From Alkalibacterium kapii (lineage in GTDB: Bacteria > Bacillota > Bacilli > Lactobacillales > Carnobacteriaceae_A), in assembly GCF_007988865.1 (NCBI RefSeq), contig NZ_BJUY01000004.1:1-64000 (forward strand): a DNA stretch of 64,000 nt, written 5' to 3'. The position numbers and the translations under genes are program-made. Below, piece by piece: positions 49,104-57,600 of this stretch. Each line of letters begins with the position of its first letter. Within the stretch, counting starts at the first letter, position 1. Under the pieces are notes generated by a model that worked only from the letters and a program-made list of their open reading frames with translations, was not told where the DNA came from and did not search any database.

Positions 49104-49661
49104 TTAACCTTCGATGATTTCCTTTTCTTTTTCCGTTGAAAGCTTATCGATAGCTTTGACACTTGCATCCGTCAATTTTTGTACTTCTTCTTCATATTGA
49201 CGTAATTCGTCTTCTGTTAAATCACCTGTTTTTTCAGCTTTTTTAAGTGAATCCATTCCATCACGACGAATATTCCGAATCGCTATTTTTGCATTCTCTG
49301 CTTCTTTTCTTACTTGCTTGGCGATCTCTTTACGACGTTCTTCCGTCAATGCCGGAACGACTAATCTAATAACGTTACCATCATTAGAAGGTGGGATACC
49401 TATGTCCGACTGATTTATAGCTTTTTCAATATTCCCTAATGAACTTTTGTCATAAGGTGTGATCAGAAGCACTCGAGCTTCTGGTACAGAGATTTGTGCC
49501 AGCTGGTTAAGTGGCGTTGGTGCGCCATAGTATTCCACATCAATACGGTTCAGCAGACTGGGATTGGCTCGGCCAGCCCGGATGGAACCCAACTCTCTAA
49601 GGTAAGCCTGTTCAGATTGCTTCATACGATTTTTTGTATCTTTTAAAATTTCCTGTGTCAT
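49104..49661 (-). CDS. frr: Ribosome recycling factor
   Basis: A 185-aa protein splitting post-termination ribosomes with EF-G. It has the helical start ([19 protein letters not shown]), the GRANPSLL motif and the C-terminal [13 protein letters not shown]. Full length. Its ATG overlaps the pyrH stop by one base (TAATG). GGAGG precedes it. Confidence 0.96.
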   Translation of the reverse strand: MTQEILKDTKNRMKQSEQAYLRELGSIRAGRANPSLLNRIDVEYYGAPTPLNQLAQISVPEARVLLITPYDKSSLGNIEKAINQSDIGIPPSNDGNVIRLVVPALTEERRKEIAKQVRKEAENAKIAIRNIRRDGMDSLKKAEKTGDLTEDELRQYEEEVQKLTDASVKAIDKLSTEKEKEIIEG

Positions 49662-50386
49662 TACTTTTTCCTCCTGACAGTTGTTCCAATGGTTTCACCT
49701 AGAACAACACGTTTGATATTTCCTTTTTTATTTAAATTGAATACAACGAGCGGGATATCATTGTCCATACTTAACGACGAAGCGGTTGTATCCATAACTT
49801 GCAGTGATTTATTTATTATATCCAAATAAGTGAGTTCTTCGTATTTGACAGCGTCACTATCAACATTTGGATCAGAAGAATAAACGCCATCAACATTATT
49901 TTTTGCCATCATGATAACATCTGCCTGCATTTCAGCAGCTCTGAGCGCAGCTGTCGTATCTGTTGAGAAATAAGGGTTACCTGTTCCTCCTGCAAAAATG
50001 ACAACTCTGCCTTTTTCAAGATGTCTGATCGCTTTTCTTCTTATATAAGGCTCAGCCACCTGACGCATCTCTATAGAGGTTTGAACGCGTGTAGGCACTC
50101 CAATATTTTCAAGAGAATCCTGAAGAGCCAAACCATTCATGATCGTTGCGATCATGCCCATATAATCTGCCTGAGAACGCTCCATACCCATCTCTGCACC
50201 GATATGTCCCCGCCAGATATTGCCGCCCCCCACGATTATAGCTATCTCAATGCCTAAATCATGTACATCTTTTATTTCCTGACAAATTTCGTGAATGGTT
50301 GGTGGCTGTATACCAAATCCAGAATCTCCGGCAAGTGCTTCACCGCTTAGTTTCAATATAATACGTTTATACTTCGGTTCATTCAT
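49661..50386 (-). CDS. pyrH: UMP kinase
   Basis: A 241-aa hexameric kinase converting UMP to UDP. It opens [20 protein letters not shown], has [10 protein letters not shown] and [16 protein letters not shown], and the motif DGVYSSDPN. The ATG at 50386 is chosen after GAAGGGAAAG; the upstream frame extension has no ribosome binding site. Couples to frr. Confidence 0.96.
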   Translation of the reverse strand: MNEPKYKRIILKLSGEALAGDSGFGIQPPTIHEICQEIKDVHDLGIEIAIIVGGGNIWRGHIGAEMGMERSQADYMGMIATIMNGLALQDSLENIGVPTRVQTSIEMRQVAEPYIRRKAIRHLEKGRVVIFAGGTGNPYFSTDTTAALRAAEMQADVIMMAKNNVDGVYSSDPNVDSDAVKYEELTYLDIINKSLQVMDTTASSLSMDNDIPLVVFNLNKKGNIKRVVLGETIGTTVRRKK

Positions 50387-50477
50387 AAAATCTTTCCCTT
50401 CATCGTTCATACAAACCAATTTTACCATAATTTAAGAGTAGCGTCATTAAAAATCCAACAAGGTCTCTTTTAGTACT

Positions 50478-50520
50478 GTAAAAAAAGCAGGAGATAGTCA
50501 ATAAGCTATCCCTGCTTTAA
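50478..50520 (-). terminator. tsf terminator
   Basis: AAAGCAGG (50518-50511 minus strand) pairs with CCTGCTTT (50491-50484), with inner ATAG/CTAT, followed by TTTTAC. Separates rpsB-tsf from pyrH-frr. Confidence 0.8.
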
Positions 50521-50525
50521 ATGGT

Positions 50526-51407
50526 TTATTTATTTTCTAATTGACTCTGTACTTCTGCAGCGAAATCTTCAGAACGCTTTTCAATACCTTCGCCAACTTC
50601 ATAACGAACAAATGATTTGATTGAAGCGTTGTTTTCTTTCAAGTATTCTCCAACAGTCAAGTCAGGGTTTTTAACGTATGGCTGGTCTACTAAGCTTACT
50701 TCAGCCAACCATTTATTCAAACGTCCTTGAACCATTTTTTCAACGATATTTTCTGGTTTGCCTTCATTTTTAGCCTGCTCAGTCAAGACGCTTAATTCAT
50801 GATCTCTGTCTTCTTTAGGCACATCTTCACGAGTGATATACTTAGGATTGATTGCTGCAACGTGCATAGCTACGTTACGGGCAACTTCTTCATCAGATCC
50901 CTCTAAAAGTGTGAGGACAGTGATACGTCCACCCATGTGCTCATAGTCACCAAAGACATCATTGTCAGTTTTTTCAACAACGGCGAAACGACGGAAAGTG
51001 ATTTTCTCACCAATTGTTGTCGTTGCTTCAGTAATGGTGTCTTCGATTGTTTCACCATTCATTTCCAGTTTATGTGCTTCTTCAACAGATGCCGGTTTAT
51101 TCTCTGCAACTGTTTTAGTGATCCCTTTCACCAAGTTCTGGAATTTATCGTTTTTAGAAACAAAATCAGTTTCAGAGTTGATTTCAGCGATTGCTGCAGT
51201 ATTTCCGTCAATGTAAATATTAGCCAAGCCTTCAGCCGCAATACGGTCTGCTTTCTTAGCTGCTTTAGATACACCTTTTTCTCTAAGGTAGTCAACTGCT
51301 GCATCCATATCGCCATCAGTTTCTACTAATGCTTTTTTCGCATCCATCATACCTACGCCTGTTTTGTCACGTAATTCTTTAACTTGAGCTGCTTTAATAT
51401 TTGCCAC
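50526..51407 (-). CDS. tsf: Elongation factor Ts
   Basis: A 293-aa nucleotide exchange factor for EF-Tu. N-terminal UBA-like domain ([19 protein letters not shown]), the EF-Ts core signature [19 protein letters not shown] and [12 protein letters not shown]. The start is GTG with GGAGGAAG upstream. It follows rpsB by 49 bp. Confidence 0.97.
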   Translation of the reverse strand: MANIKAAQVKELRDKTGVGMMDAKKALVETDGDMDAAVDYLREKGVSKAAKKADRIAAEGLANIYIDGNTAAIAEINSETDFVSKNDKFQNLVKGITKTVAENKPASVEEAHKLEMNGETIEDTITEATTTIGEKITFRRFAVVEKTDNDVFGDYEHMGGRITVLTLLEGSDEEVARNVAMHVAAINPKYITREDVPKEDRDHELSVLTEQAKNEGKPENIVEKMVQGRLNKWLAEVSLVDQPYVKNPDLTVGEYLKENNASIKSFVRYEVGEGIEKRSEDFAAEVQSQLENK

Positions 51408-51456
51408 TATTCTTCTTCCTCCTCAGTAGATTATGATTCTAACCTGTAAGTTTAAT

Positions 51457-52215
51457 TTATTCGTTGTCGCCTTCTACAACTTCAACGATTTCATCTAAAG
51501 AATCAGATTTAGCTTCTTCTTCAAAGCCTTCTTCTCCCTGGTTACCTTCGATAACAGCGTCTGCCATAGTTTTAGTTAATAATTTAACTGCACGAATAGC
51601 ATCGTCGTTTGAAGGGATAATAACATCGATCTCATCTGGATCACAGTTAGTATCAACCATAGCAACGATAGGAATGTTAAGTTTCTGTGCTTCTTTAACT
51701 GCAATATGTTCTTTACGAGGGTCCACAACGAACAAGACGTCTGGTTTTCCAGGCATGTCTTTGATTCCGCCTAAGAATTTGTCTAAGCGGTCACGTTCTT
51801 TGATCAGGATTCCTACTTCTTTTTTAGGCAAGACGTCAAACGTTCCGTCTTCTTCCATTTTTTCCAAGTCTTTCAAGCGTTTAATACGTTTTTGAATGGT
51901 ATCCCAGTTAGTTAAAGTTCCGCCTAACCAACGGTGGTTGATATAGTAAGCGCCGGCTCTGACTGCTTCTTCTTTAATTGCGTCCTGCGCTTGTTTTTTA
52001 GTTCCTACAAAAAGAACATTTCCGCCATCTTCAGTGACTTCTCTTACATAATTGTAAGCTTTGTCGATCAACTTAACTGTTTTCTGCAAGTCGATGATGT
52101 AGATACCATTTCTTTCTGTAAAGATATAAGGCTTCATTTTTGGATTCCAGCGTCTAGTCTGGTGACCAAAATGTACCCCTGATTCTAATAATTGTTTCAT
52201 TGATACTACTGCCAT
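51457..52215 (-). CDS. rpsB: 30S ribosomal protein S2
   Basis: A 252-aa ribosomal protein. It starts [27 protein letters not shown] and has the S2 blocks [14 protein letters not shown] and [18 protein letters not shown], ending in an acidic tail. TATGGAGG precedes the ATG. Heads the rpsB-tsf operon behind a structured leader. Confidence 0.98.
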   Translation of the reverse strand: MAVVSMKQLLESGVHFGHQTRRWNPKMKPYIFTERNGIYIIDLQKTVKLIDKAYNYVREVTEDGGNVLFVGTKKQAQDAIKEEAVRAGAYYINHRWLGGTLTNWDTIQKRIKRLKDLEKMEEDGTFDVLPKKEVGILIKERDRLDKFLGGIKDMPGKPDVLFVVDPRKEHIAVKEAQKLNIPIVAMVDTNCDPDEIDVIIPSNDDAIRAVKLLTKTMADAVIEGNQGEEGFEEEAKSDSLDEIVEVVEGDNE

Positions 52216-52337
52216 TTGTCATTCCTCCATATTGGTTTTTATTTTCCTCCCCTGACGTCATCTGTCTGAACACTCTGTGGCTGCAGAGCACCATTCAAGA
52301 CATCGATCAAGGTGTGAAATTAGTGCATGATGCACCG
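52216..52337 (-). promoter_or_regulatory. rpsB-tsf structured 5' leader
   Basis: The transcript leader is about 120 nt. Minus-strand hairpins: GTGCA/TGCAC at the very 5' end (52335-52323), CACC...GGTG, and CTCTG/CAGAG. Ribosomal-protein operons often carry autoregulatory leaders of this size; I cannot match it to a named class. Confidence 0.45.
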
Positions 52338-52343
52338 CCTATA

Positions 52344-52372
52344 AGTATACAACAATATTGCCCGGATTGCAA
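52344..52372 (-). promoter_or_regulatory. rpsB promoter
   Basis: TTGCAA (52372-52367), 17-bp spacer, TATACT (52349-52344) on the minus strand; the expected start is near 52337. Confidence 0.8.
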
Positions 52373-52455
52373 TAAACCACTTAAAAAAATTCTTGCTAAT
52401 TAGCTGGACCTGTCGCATACTAATGATAGAAGAAGAAAAGAAGGAAGTGTTTATT

Positions 52456-53043
52456 GTGTTTTTTTCAATCGTTCGCAGTATTGTTCGACTGCTCGTATGG
52501 ATATTGAATGGTAAACCTACGTACATCGGCAAAGAAAATCTACCGAAAGATGAGAACTATATTTTGATTGCCCCCCATCGTTCATGGATCGATCCAGTTT
52601 ATTTGGTTCTTGCAACGACACCCAAACAGTTCAGCGTGATGGCAAAAAAAGAATTATTCAAAAATCCGATCCTGCGCTGGTTGATTACCAATTTAAATGC
52701 TTTTCCTGTGGACAGAGACAAGCCGGGTCCAAGTGCGATTAAAAAGCCAGTCAAATCGTTAAAAGAAACAGATCTTGGATTAATCATTTTTCCATCAGGC
52801 ACACGCCATTCCAGCGAATTAAAAGGTGGTGCGGTAACAATAGCCAAATTAAGTAAAAAACCAATCGTCCCAGCAGTATACAGTGGCCCTTTAACTTTCA
52901 GTGAATTGATCAAGCGAAAGAAGACGGTCGTGCGTTTCGGCAAACCTTTTTACGTTGAGCGCAAGCTTGAAGGTGTTAAAGATACAACAGCTTATTATTC
53001 TGAAAAAATACAAAAGATATTTGACGAACTTGACCATAACTGA
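52456..53043 (+). CDS. 1-acyl-sn-glycerol-3-phosphate acyltransferase (PlsC family)
   Basis: A 195-aa membrane acyltransferase for phosphatidate synthesis. The catalytic HX4D is in APHRSWIDP, a further block at NLNAFPVDRDKPG, and the acceptor-binding motif reads FPSGTRHSS, with Ser in place of the usual Glu of FPEGTR, a variant seen in short lactic acid bacterial members. One hydrophobic segment lies near the N-terminus. The start is taken as GTG 52456 because AGAAGGAAG lies 8 nt upstream; the ATG at 52423 has none. Confidence 0.85.
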   Translation: MFFSIVRSIVRLLVWILNGKPTYIGKENLPKDENYILIAPHRSWIDPVYLVLATTPKQFSVMAKKELFKNPILRWLITNLNAFPVDRDKPGPSAIKKPVKSLKETDLGLIIFPSGTRHSSELKGGAVTIAKLSKKPIVPAVYSGPLTFSELIKRKKTVVRFGKPFYVERKLEGVKDTTAYYSEKIQKIFDELDHN

Positions 53044-53061
53044 ATCAGTAGTTCTGGCATA

Positions 53062-53106
53062 TATCAAAACAGACTGGCGTTTTTGCGTCAGTCTGTTTTT
53101 TACTAT
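53062..53106 (+). terminator. plsC terminator
   Basis: AAACAGACTG (53067-53076) pairs with CAGTCTGTTT (53089-53098), followed by more T's. Confidence 0.85.
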
Positions 53107-53142
53107 TTATACAGACTAAAATAGAAATACTCTTTGGGAGCG

Positions 53143-53352
53143 ATGTCGAACTCGAAGCTCGCTTACCTTGTGAGTATGCACTTTCCACCCCGATGTGTCG
53201 AACTCACAACTGTCTTATCTTTTGAGTGTGTACTTTTGAGTTGCAAATGTCGAACTCATAGTTGACCTCTATAATGAGTATGCACTTTCGACTCTAAAAT
53301 GTCGAACTCGCAAAAATATAGCTCGTGAGTGCGCACTCTACTTCTAATTTGT
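53143..53352. repeat. Four 52-bp tandem repeats
   Basis: ATGTCGAACTC (or GTGTCGAACTC) starts at 53143, 53195, 53247 and 53299, exactly 52 bp apart. Each unit also carries TGAGTATGCACTTT or a close variant (starting 53171, 53223, 53275, 53326). The rest of each unit is diverged, so the two short motifs are the conserved parts. No reading frame, no CRISPR-like spacing. It lies between convergent plsC and the ABC operon, outside both coding regions. Confidence 0.9.
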
Positions 53353-53419
53353 CAGATATCGCTCCAGTTTTTCTACAATTTTTATTATCCAGCAGTTTTA
53401 ATCAGCTGCAGACCGTTCA

Positions 53420-53462
53420 AATAAATAACGGATATCCTCTGGTAGAAGAACATCCGTTAATT
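53420..53462 (-). terminator. Terminator of the ABC exporter operon
   Basis: TAACGGAT (53459-53452 minus strand) pairs with ATCCGTTA (53433-53426), then TTTATTTG; 8-bp stem with long loop. Confidence 0.6.
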
Positions 53463-53477
53463 AATTTTGAAAAAATA

Positions 53478-55271
53478 CTATTCAGTTTGAAGACCGAGAT
53501 TTTGCAGTTCGTACATATCTTTATACTGTCCTCCACGATCTATCAGTTCATCATGGGTTCCTCGTTCAATGATATGGCCATTATCCAATACTAAAATTTT
53601 GTCAGCATCTCTGATCGTAGACAACCGATGTGCGATTGCAACGGTTGTACGACCTTTACGCATACGCTTGAGTCCTTCTTGAATCAGAGCTTCTGTCTCT
53701 GTATCGATATTAGCCGTTGCTTCGTCCAGTATAAGTATTTTAGGATCTCTTACGATCGCGCTTGCAAATGAAATCAATTGTTTCTGACCGCTTGAAAAGC
53801 TGGCCCCACGTTCCACTACTTTTGCATCGTAACGACCTGGAAGTTCTTCAATGAATTTATCGGCTTGTACAAAGCGTGCCGCTTCTATGATTTCTCTATC
53901 AGTGATCGACTCATTCAGCAAACGTATATTATCTTTGATTGTCCCGTAAAATAAAAACGAGTCCTGTAGAACAAGTCCTATACGCTGTCTCAACTCACGC
54001 ATAGGAAATTCCTTGATAGATTTCCCGTCAATCAAAACTTCACCTTCATCAAAATCATAAAAACGCATCATTACATTAATGATCGAGGACTTACCACTTC
54101 CAGTATGACCCACTAAGGCGATCGTTTCACCTGGATTGACTGTAAAGGATATATTCTTCAAGACTTTGTTTTCCCCATCGTAAGAAAAAGATACATTCTT
54201 GAATTCGATTTTTCCTTCTTCTATACGAGCTTCCTGGTTGTCCAGCTGGGCAGGTGCATATTCTTCATTATCCATTACAGTTAATATACGGCTGCTTGAG
54301 ACGATGCCGTCTTGAAATAAACTCATGCTGTCCATCAAACGGGTCAGTGGTCTGAAAAAGTTGTTTGCATAAGTTGTAAATGCATAAATAATGCCGACCT
54401 CTACAGGACCGTTTAAAGCATCAAAACCGAATATCATTAAAATAACTACTACAGACAGCGTGTATAAAAGATTGATGACAGGACTCAACAGTAACGCATT
54501 GATTTTTGTCATAGAAAAGCGGGAATCAAAATAAGATTGATTCGTCTCTTCGAACTCTTTTTGAAGACGCTTCTCTTGTCGGAACTGCTGAATAACTGAA
54601 ATGCCGTTAATCGTTTCAGCCAATTTTGTGTTTAGCAAACTCAACTTGGATTTCATTTCACTATAAGTTTTTGAACTGTATACTTGGTATATTCTTATAA
54701 CAATCAATAGTATCGGGGCAAAAAGTAAAATCCACAGCGTTACAGAGATATCCAGCAGGAACATGGCTCCAAGTGATATAATTACTCCCAAAACGCCTTG
54801 CATAATATTCAAAAAGACGTTCCAGAAATCTTTCATTGCTTCGGTATCGTTGGTTACACGTGTAATAAGCCAGCCTGTTGACGTTTGATCAAAAAAGCGC
54901 ATCCCCAATGTATGAAGTTTTTCAAACAAACGATTACGTATATTTTTAACCGTTTTTTCTGAAGCCATATTAAAAAGATAAAGTTCCAGATACCAGACTG
55001 TCATTCTGATAAGCGTGACTCCAAAGTGAAGGCCGGCAAAGGTTACAATGATTTCAAAAGATAAATCACCTGTCGTCAAGTGATCATCAATAAACAGCTG
55101 TATAATTCTTGGTAAAGCCGCTGTGGACATAGCCAGAGCGATACTGAAAAATATAGCCACTGCAAATTGTTTTCTGTATGGCTTCCCAAATGACATGATC
55201 CGTTTCAAAACATGCATTTGTTCTTTGAAAGGGATGGCTCTTCTTACCGATAATTCTTTCTGCTCCATCAT
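53478..55271 (-). CDS. ABC transporter, fused permease-ATPase subunit (second of a heterodimer)
   Basis: A 597-aa half-transporter: six-helix membrane domain (residues 1-320) and an ATP-binding domain with Walker A GHTGSGKSS, the unusual signature FSSGQKQ (usually LSGGQ) and Walker B ILILDEATANID with its catalytic Glu. The pair belongs with BmrCD/LmrCD-type multidrug exporters, in which two different halves share one site with the canonical residues. It overlaps the upstream gene (ATGATG over TGA). Confidence 0.92.
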   Translation of the reverse strand: MMEQKELSVRRAIPFKEQMHVLKRIMSFGKPYRKQFAVAIFFSIALAMSTAALPRIIQLFIDDHLTTGDLSFEIIVTFAGLHFGVTLIRMTVWYLELYLFNMASEKTVKNIRNRLFEKLHTLGMRFFDQTSTGWLITRVTNDTEAMKDFWNVFLNIMQGVLGVIISLGAMFLLDISVTLWILLFAPILLIVIRIYQVYSSKTYSEMKSKLSLLNTKLAETINGISVIQQFRQEKRLQKEFEETNQSYFDSRFSMTKINALLLSPVINLLYTLSVVVILMIFGFDALNGPVEVGIIYAFTTYANNFFRPLTRLMDSMSLFQDGIVSSSRILTVMDNEEYAPAQLDNQEARIEEGKIEFKNVSFSYDGENKVLKNISFTVNPGETIALVGHTGSGKSSIINVMMRFYDFDEGEVLIDGKSIKEFPMRELRQRIGLVLQDSFLFYGTIKDNIRLLNESITDREIIEAARFVQADKFIEELPGRYDAKVVERGASFSSGQKQLISFASAIVRDPKILILDEATANIDTETEALIQEGLKRMRKGRTTVAIAHRLSTIRDADKILVLDNGHIIERGTHDELIDRGGQYKDMYELQNLGLQTE

Positions 55272-57022
55272 GAACGCCCCCCTCCTTCCAATTTACGTTC
55301 AAGTTGCTGCTGCGCGTACATATCATTATACCATCCGTCTTGATCAAGGAGCTCGCTGTGTGTGCCCCGCTCAACGATCGTACCTTCTTCTATGACAATG
55401 ATTTCTTCTGCATGCATAACTGAACTGATTCTATGAGCCGCTATGATAGTTGTCTGACCTTCACGAACATTTTTCAAACCAGTCAATATGGTTTCTTCGG
55501 TCTTAGCATCCACTGCTGACAGGGAATCGTCTAAAATCATCAATTCAGGATTTATTAAAATGGCACGGGCAATGGAAATACGCTGTTTCTGACCACCTGA
55601 AAGTGAAACACCGCGTTCCCCTACTTCAGTATCGTAACCTTCTGGTAATTCCATGATATCTTCGTGAATATTTGCCAGTTTTGCAGCTGCTTCAACAGCT
55701 TCTTGAGAAAGTGACGGATCCGCAAAACGTATATTTTCTCTTATGGTTGTTGAAAAAAGATAGTTATCCTGCGGGACATAGCCAATTTGTTTTAAAAGAG
55801 CATCCAATGTATAGTCTTTGATATCGTACCCATCATACCGAATCGTTCCTTTATAATTGTCATACTCTCGAAGTAACAACTTCATAATAGTGGTTTTGCC
55901 TGAACCTGTTTTTCCTACGATACCTAATGTTTTTCCTTGTTCCATAGTGAATGCTACGTGATGGAGAGCGACCGCTTCATCATCGGGATAACGGAATGTT
56001 TTAATATCAAAGGATAACGTCCCAGATATAGGTTCATCAAAAGCTCCTTGACGTTCTTCTATAGCACTATCTTCCCTCAATAGATTTTCAATACGATCGT
56101 AACTTGCTGATCCGCGTTCAATGATATTGAATAAACGCCCAATAGCGAACATGGGCCAGACAAGCATGCCTATATAGTTGATAAACGTCACGAAGTCACC
56201 GATGGAGATCTCATCCCCCATAATAAGAAAACCGCCTACTAGAATAGTAAGAAGGTATGAAATTCCCATTATTAAAGTGATTGCCGGGTCAAAAAGAGAG
56301 TCGATCTTATAAACAGCTTTATTTTTTGAAACAACATTATCCGTTTGTTGCTCGAACTTTTCAACATCCTCTTTTTCCTGTCCAAATGTCTTCATTACTT
56401 TTATACCTTGAATACTTTCTTGTACTTTATCATTCAAATGAGAGAAAGCAGCCTGTGCATCTCTAAAGCGTACATGCAGTTTCTGACCCAATACTCTTGA
56501 CGTCAAGGCTAAAAAAGGCAGAGGGATAACAGCAATCAGCGTTAAACGCCAGTCTACTACAAACAGCATGGCTAAAAGAGTGGTTAGACCTACACTGATG
56601 GCATCAGCCATAGTTAAGACCCCTCCGCCAGCAACCATTCTAAGTCCGCGCAGATCGTTCGTTGCATGCGCCATCAAATCTCCCGCTCTATATTTTTGGA
56701 AAAAAGTGTTATCCATATTTGTAAAATGCTCATACAGCTGTTTTCTAACGATTTGTTCAAGTTTGGCAGCATTCCCCCAGATATTCACACGCCAGATGTA
56801 CCTTAATATATATTGTAAAACAGCGGTAGCAGTTAAAATAATGATCCATTGGAACAGTGACTGCCGGGTTAATACGTCTGTCTCGATTTCATCCACGACG
56901 ATCCCAATAATGCGGGGTGGAATCAACTGGAGAACGGCAACAATCAAAAGTCCTGCCACTCCTAATAAATAGGATTTCTTTTCCTGTTTGAAAAACCATC
57001 CTAAGCGTTTAAATATATCCAT
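55268..57022 (-). CDS. ABC transporter, fused permease-ATPase subunit (first of a heterodimer)
   Basis: A 584-aa half-transporter with six membrane helices and an ATPase domain: Walker A GKTGSGKTT, canonical signature LSGGQKQ and Walker B LMILDDSLSAVD, where the catalytic Glu is replaced by Asp. Together with its partner this makes the asymmetric pair of sites typical of heterodimeric exporters. The start at 57022 follows GGGAG; an earlier ATG has no ribosome binding site. A palindromic site lies over its promoter. Confidence 0.92.
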   Translation of the reverse strand: MDIFKRLGWFFKQEKKSYLLGVAGLLIVAVLQLIPPRIIGIVVDEIETDVLTRQSLFQWIIILTATAVLQYILRYIWRVNIWGNAAKLEQIVRKQLYEHFTNMDNTFFQKYRAGDLMAHATNDLRGLRMVAGGGVLTMADAISVGLTTLLAMLFVVDWRLTLIAVIPLPFLALTSRVLGQKLHVRFRDAQAAFSHLNDKVQESIQGIKVMKTFGQEKEDVEKFEQQTDNVVSKNKAVYKIDSLFDPAITLIMGISYLLTILVGGFLIMGDEISIGDFVTFINYIGMLVWPMFAIGRLFNIIERGSASYDRIENLLREDSAIEERQGAFDEPISGTLSFDIKTFRYPDDEAVALHHVAFTMEQGKTLGIVGKTGSGKTTIMKLLLREYDNYKGTIRYDGYDIKDYTLDALLKQIGYVPQDNYLFSTTIRENIRFADPSLSQEAVEAAAKLANIHEDIMELPEGYDTEVGERGVSLSGGQKQRISIARAILINPELMILDDSLSAVDAKTEETILTGLKNVREGQTTIIAAHRISSVMHAEEIIVIEEGTIVERGTHSELLDQDGWYNDMYAQQQLERKLEGGGRS

Positions 57023-57054
57023 AGTTCTAATCTCCCACATTCAACATTTTCTCA

Positions 57055-57088
57055 AATATGACAATATGTCATATTACGTTTAAATCAA
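57055..57088 (-). promoter_or_regulatory. ABC exporter promoter with overlapping palindrome
   Basis: AATATGACA (57055-57063) and TGTCATATT (57067-57075) are a perfect 9-bp inverted repeat with a 3-bp spacer. A promoter TTGATT (57088-57083), 16-bp, TATTGT (57066-57061) overlaps it, so a dimeric repressor binding here would block transcription. No regulator gene is adjacent. Confidence 0.65.
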
Positions 57089-57112
57089 ACGGACAGCGAT
57101 ACTGTCCGTCTA
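57083..57112 (-). terminator. yneF terminator
   Basis: ACGGACAG (57109-57102 minus strand) pairs with CTGTCCGT (57096-57089), followed by TTGATTT. Its tail holds the -35 box of the ABC promoter. Confidence 0.7.
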
Positions 57113-57118
57113 GTTTTA

Positions 57119-57364
57119 TTATTTCTTTTTCTTTTTCGCGCTTTTTGTTTTTTGCTGAGTTTTCATTTGGCTCATCATTTGATTGATTTTTCTCTCAGAT
57201 GGTTTTTGTCCCATCTGCATCATCATCATGCGCAGCATATTCTCATCTATAGGTGGATTTTTTTCAAAGTAATCCATCATATACTTTCTAGCAATAAAGA
57301 AGCCTCCAACAAGACCACCAACTAATGCCACTATAATCAATACTATTGCTAACCATGTCTCCAT
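57119..57364 (-). CDS. yneF: YneF family membrane protein (UPF0154)
   Basis: An 81-aa protein with one N-terminal membrane segment ([23 protein letters not shown], residues 6-28 in pieces), the conserved [27 protein letters not shown] (in pieces) and a lysine-rich tail. Universally found next to tkt in Bacillales and Lactobacillales. Function not known. Confidence 0.93.
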   Translation of the reverse strand: METWLAIVLIIVALVGGLVGGFFIARKYMMDYFEKNPPIDENMLRMMMMQMGQKPSERKINQMMSQMKTQQKTKSAKKKKK

Positions 57365-57525
57365 GTCTTTTCACTCCTTCCCTCACTTAACTTCTAAAAA
57401 AAATCTGTCGCTCGTTTTATACGATTCCATAAAACTGCTCACTGCACTAGTTTACACAATTAATCAGAAAAAATAAACCTATAAACGTATTTTCATGAAT
57501 ATATCAATAATGTCCATTCTTTGAC

Positions 57526-57582
57526 ATTACGAAAACTCCCTTTCGGCTAAACTTATCGAAAGGGAGTTTTAAAAATTTTTTT
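57526..57582 (-). terminator. tkt terminator
   Basis: AAAACTCCCTTTCG (minus strand 57570-57557) pairs with CGAAAGGGAGTTTT (57545-57532), a 14-bp perfect stem, preceded by eight A's. Confidence 0.85.
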
Positions 57583-57600
57583 TACTGGTTTTTATTTATA

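Noticed and set aside
48899-49168. 89-codon minus-strand frame opposite the microprotein gene and overlapping the frr end
   Set aside because: It overlaps the real frr coding end in another frame and has no ribosome binding site; its hydrophobic stretch comes from reading the opposite strand of the microprotein gene.
53143-53352. CRISPR array
   Set aside because: Units are contiguous with conserved motifs at fixed 52-bp period; the variable parts are not unrelated spacers of constant length between identical repeats, and no cas genes are nearby.
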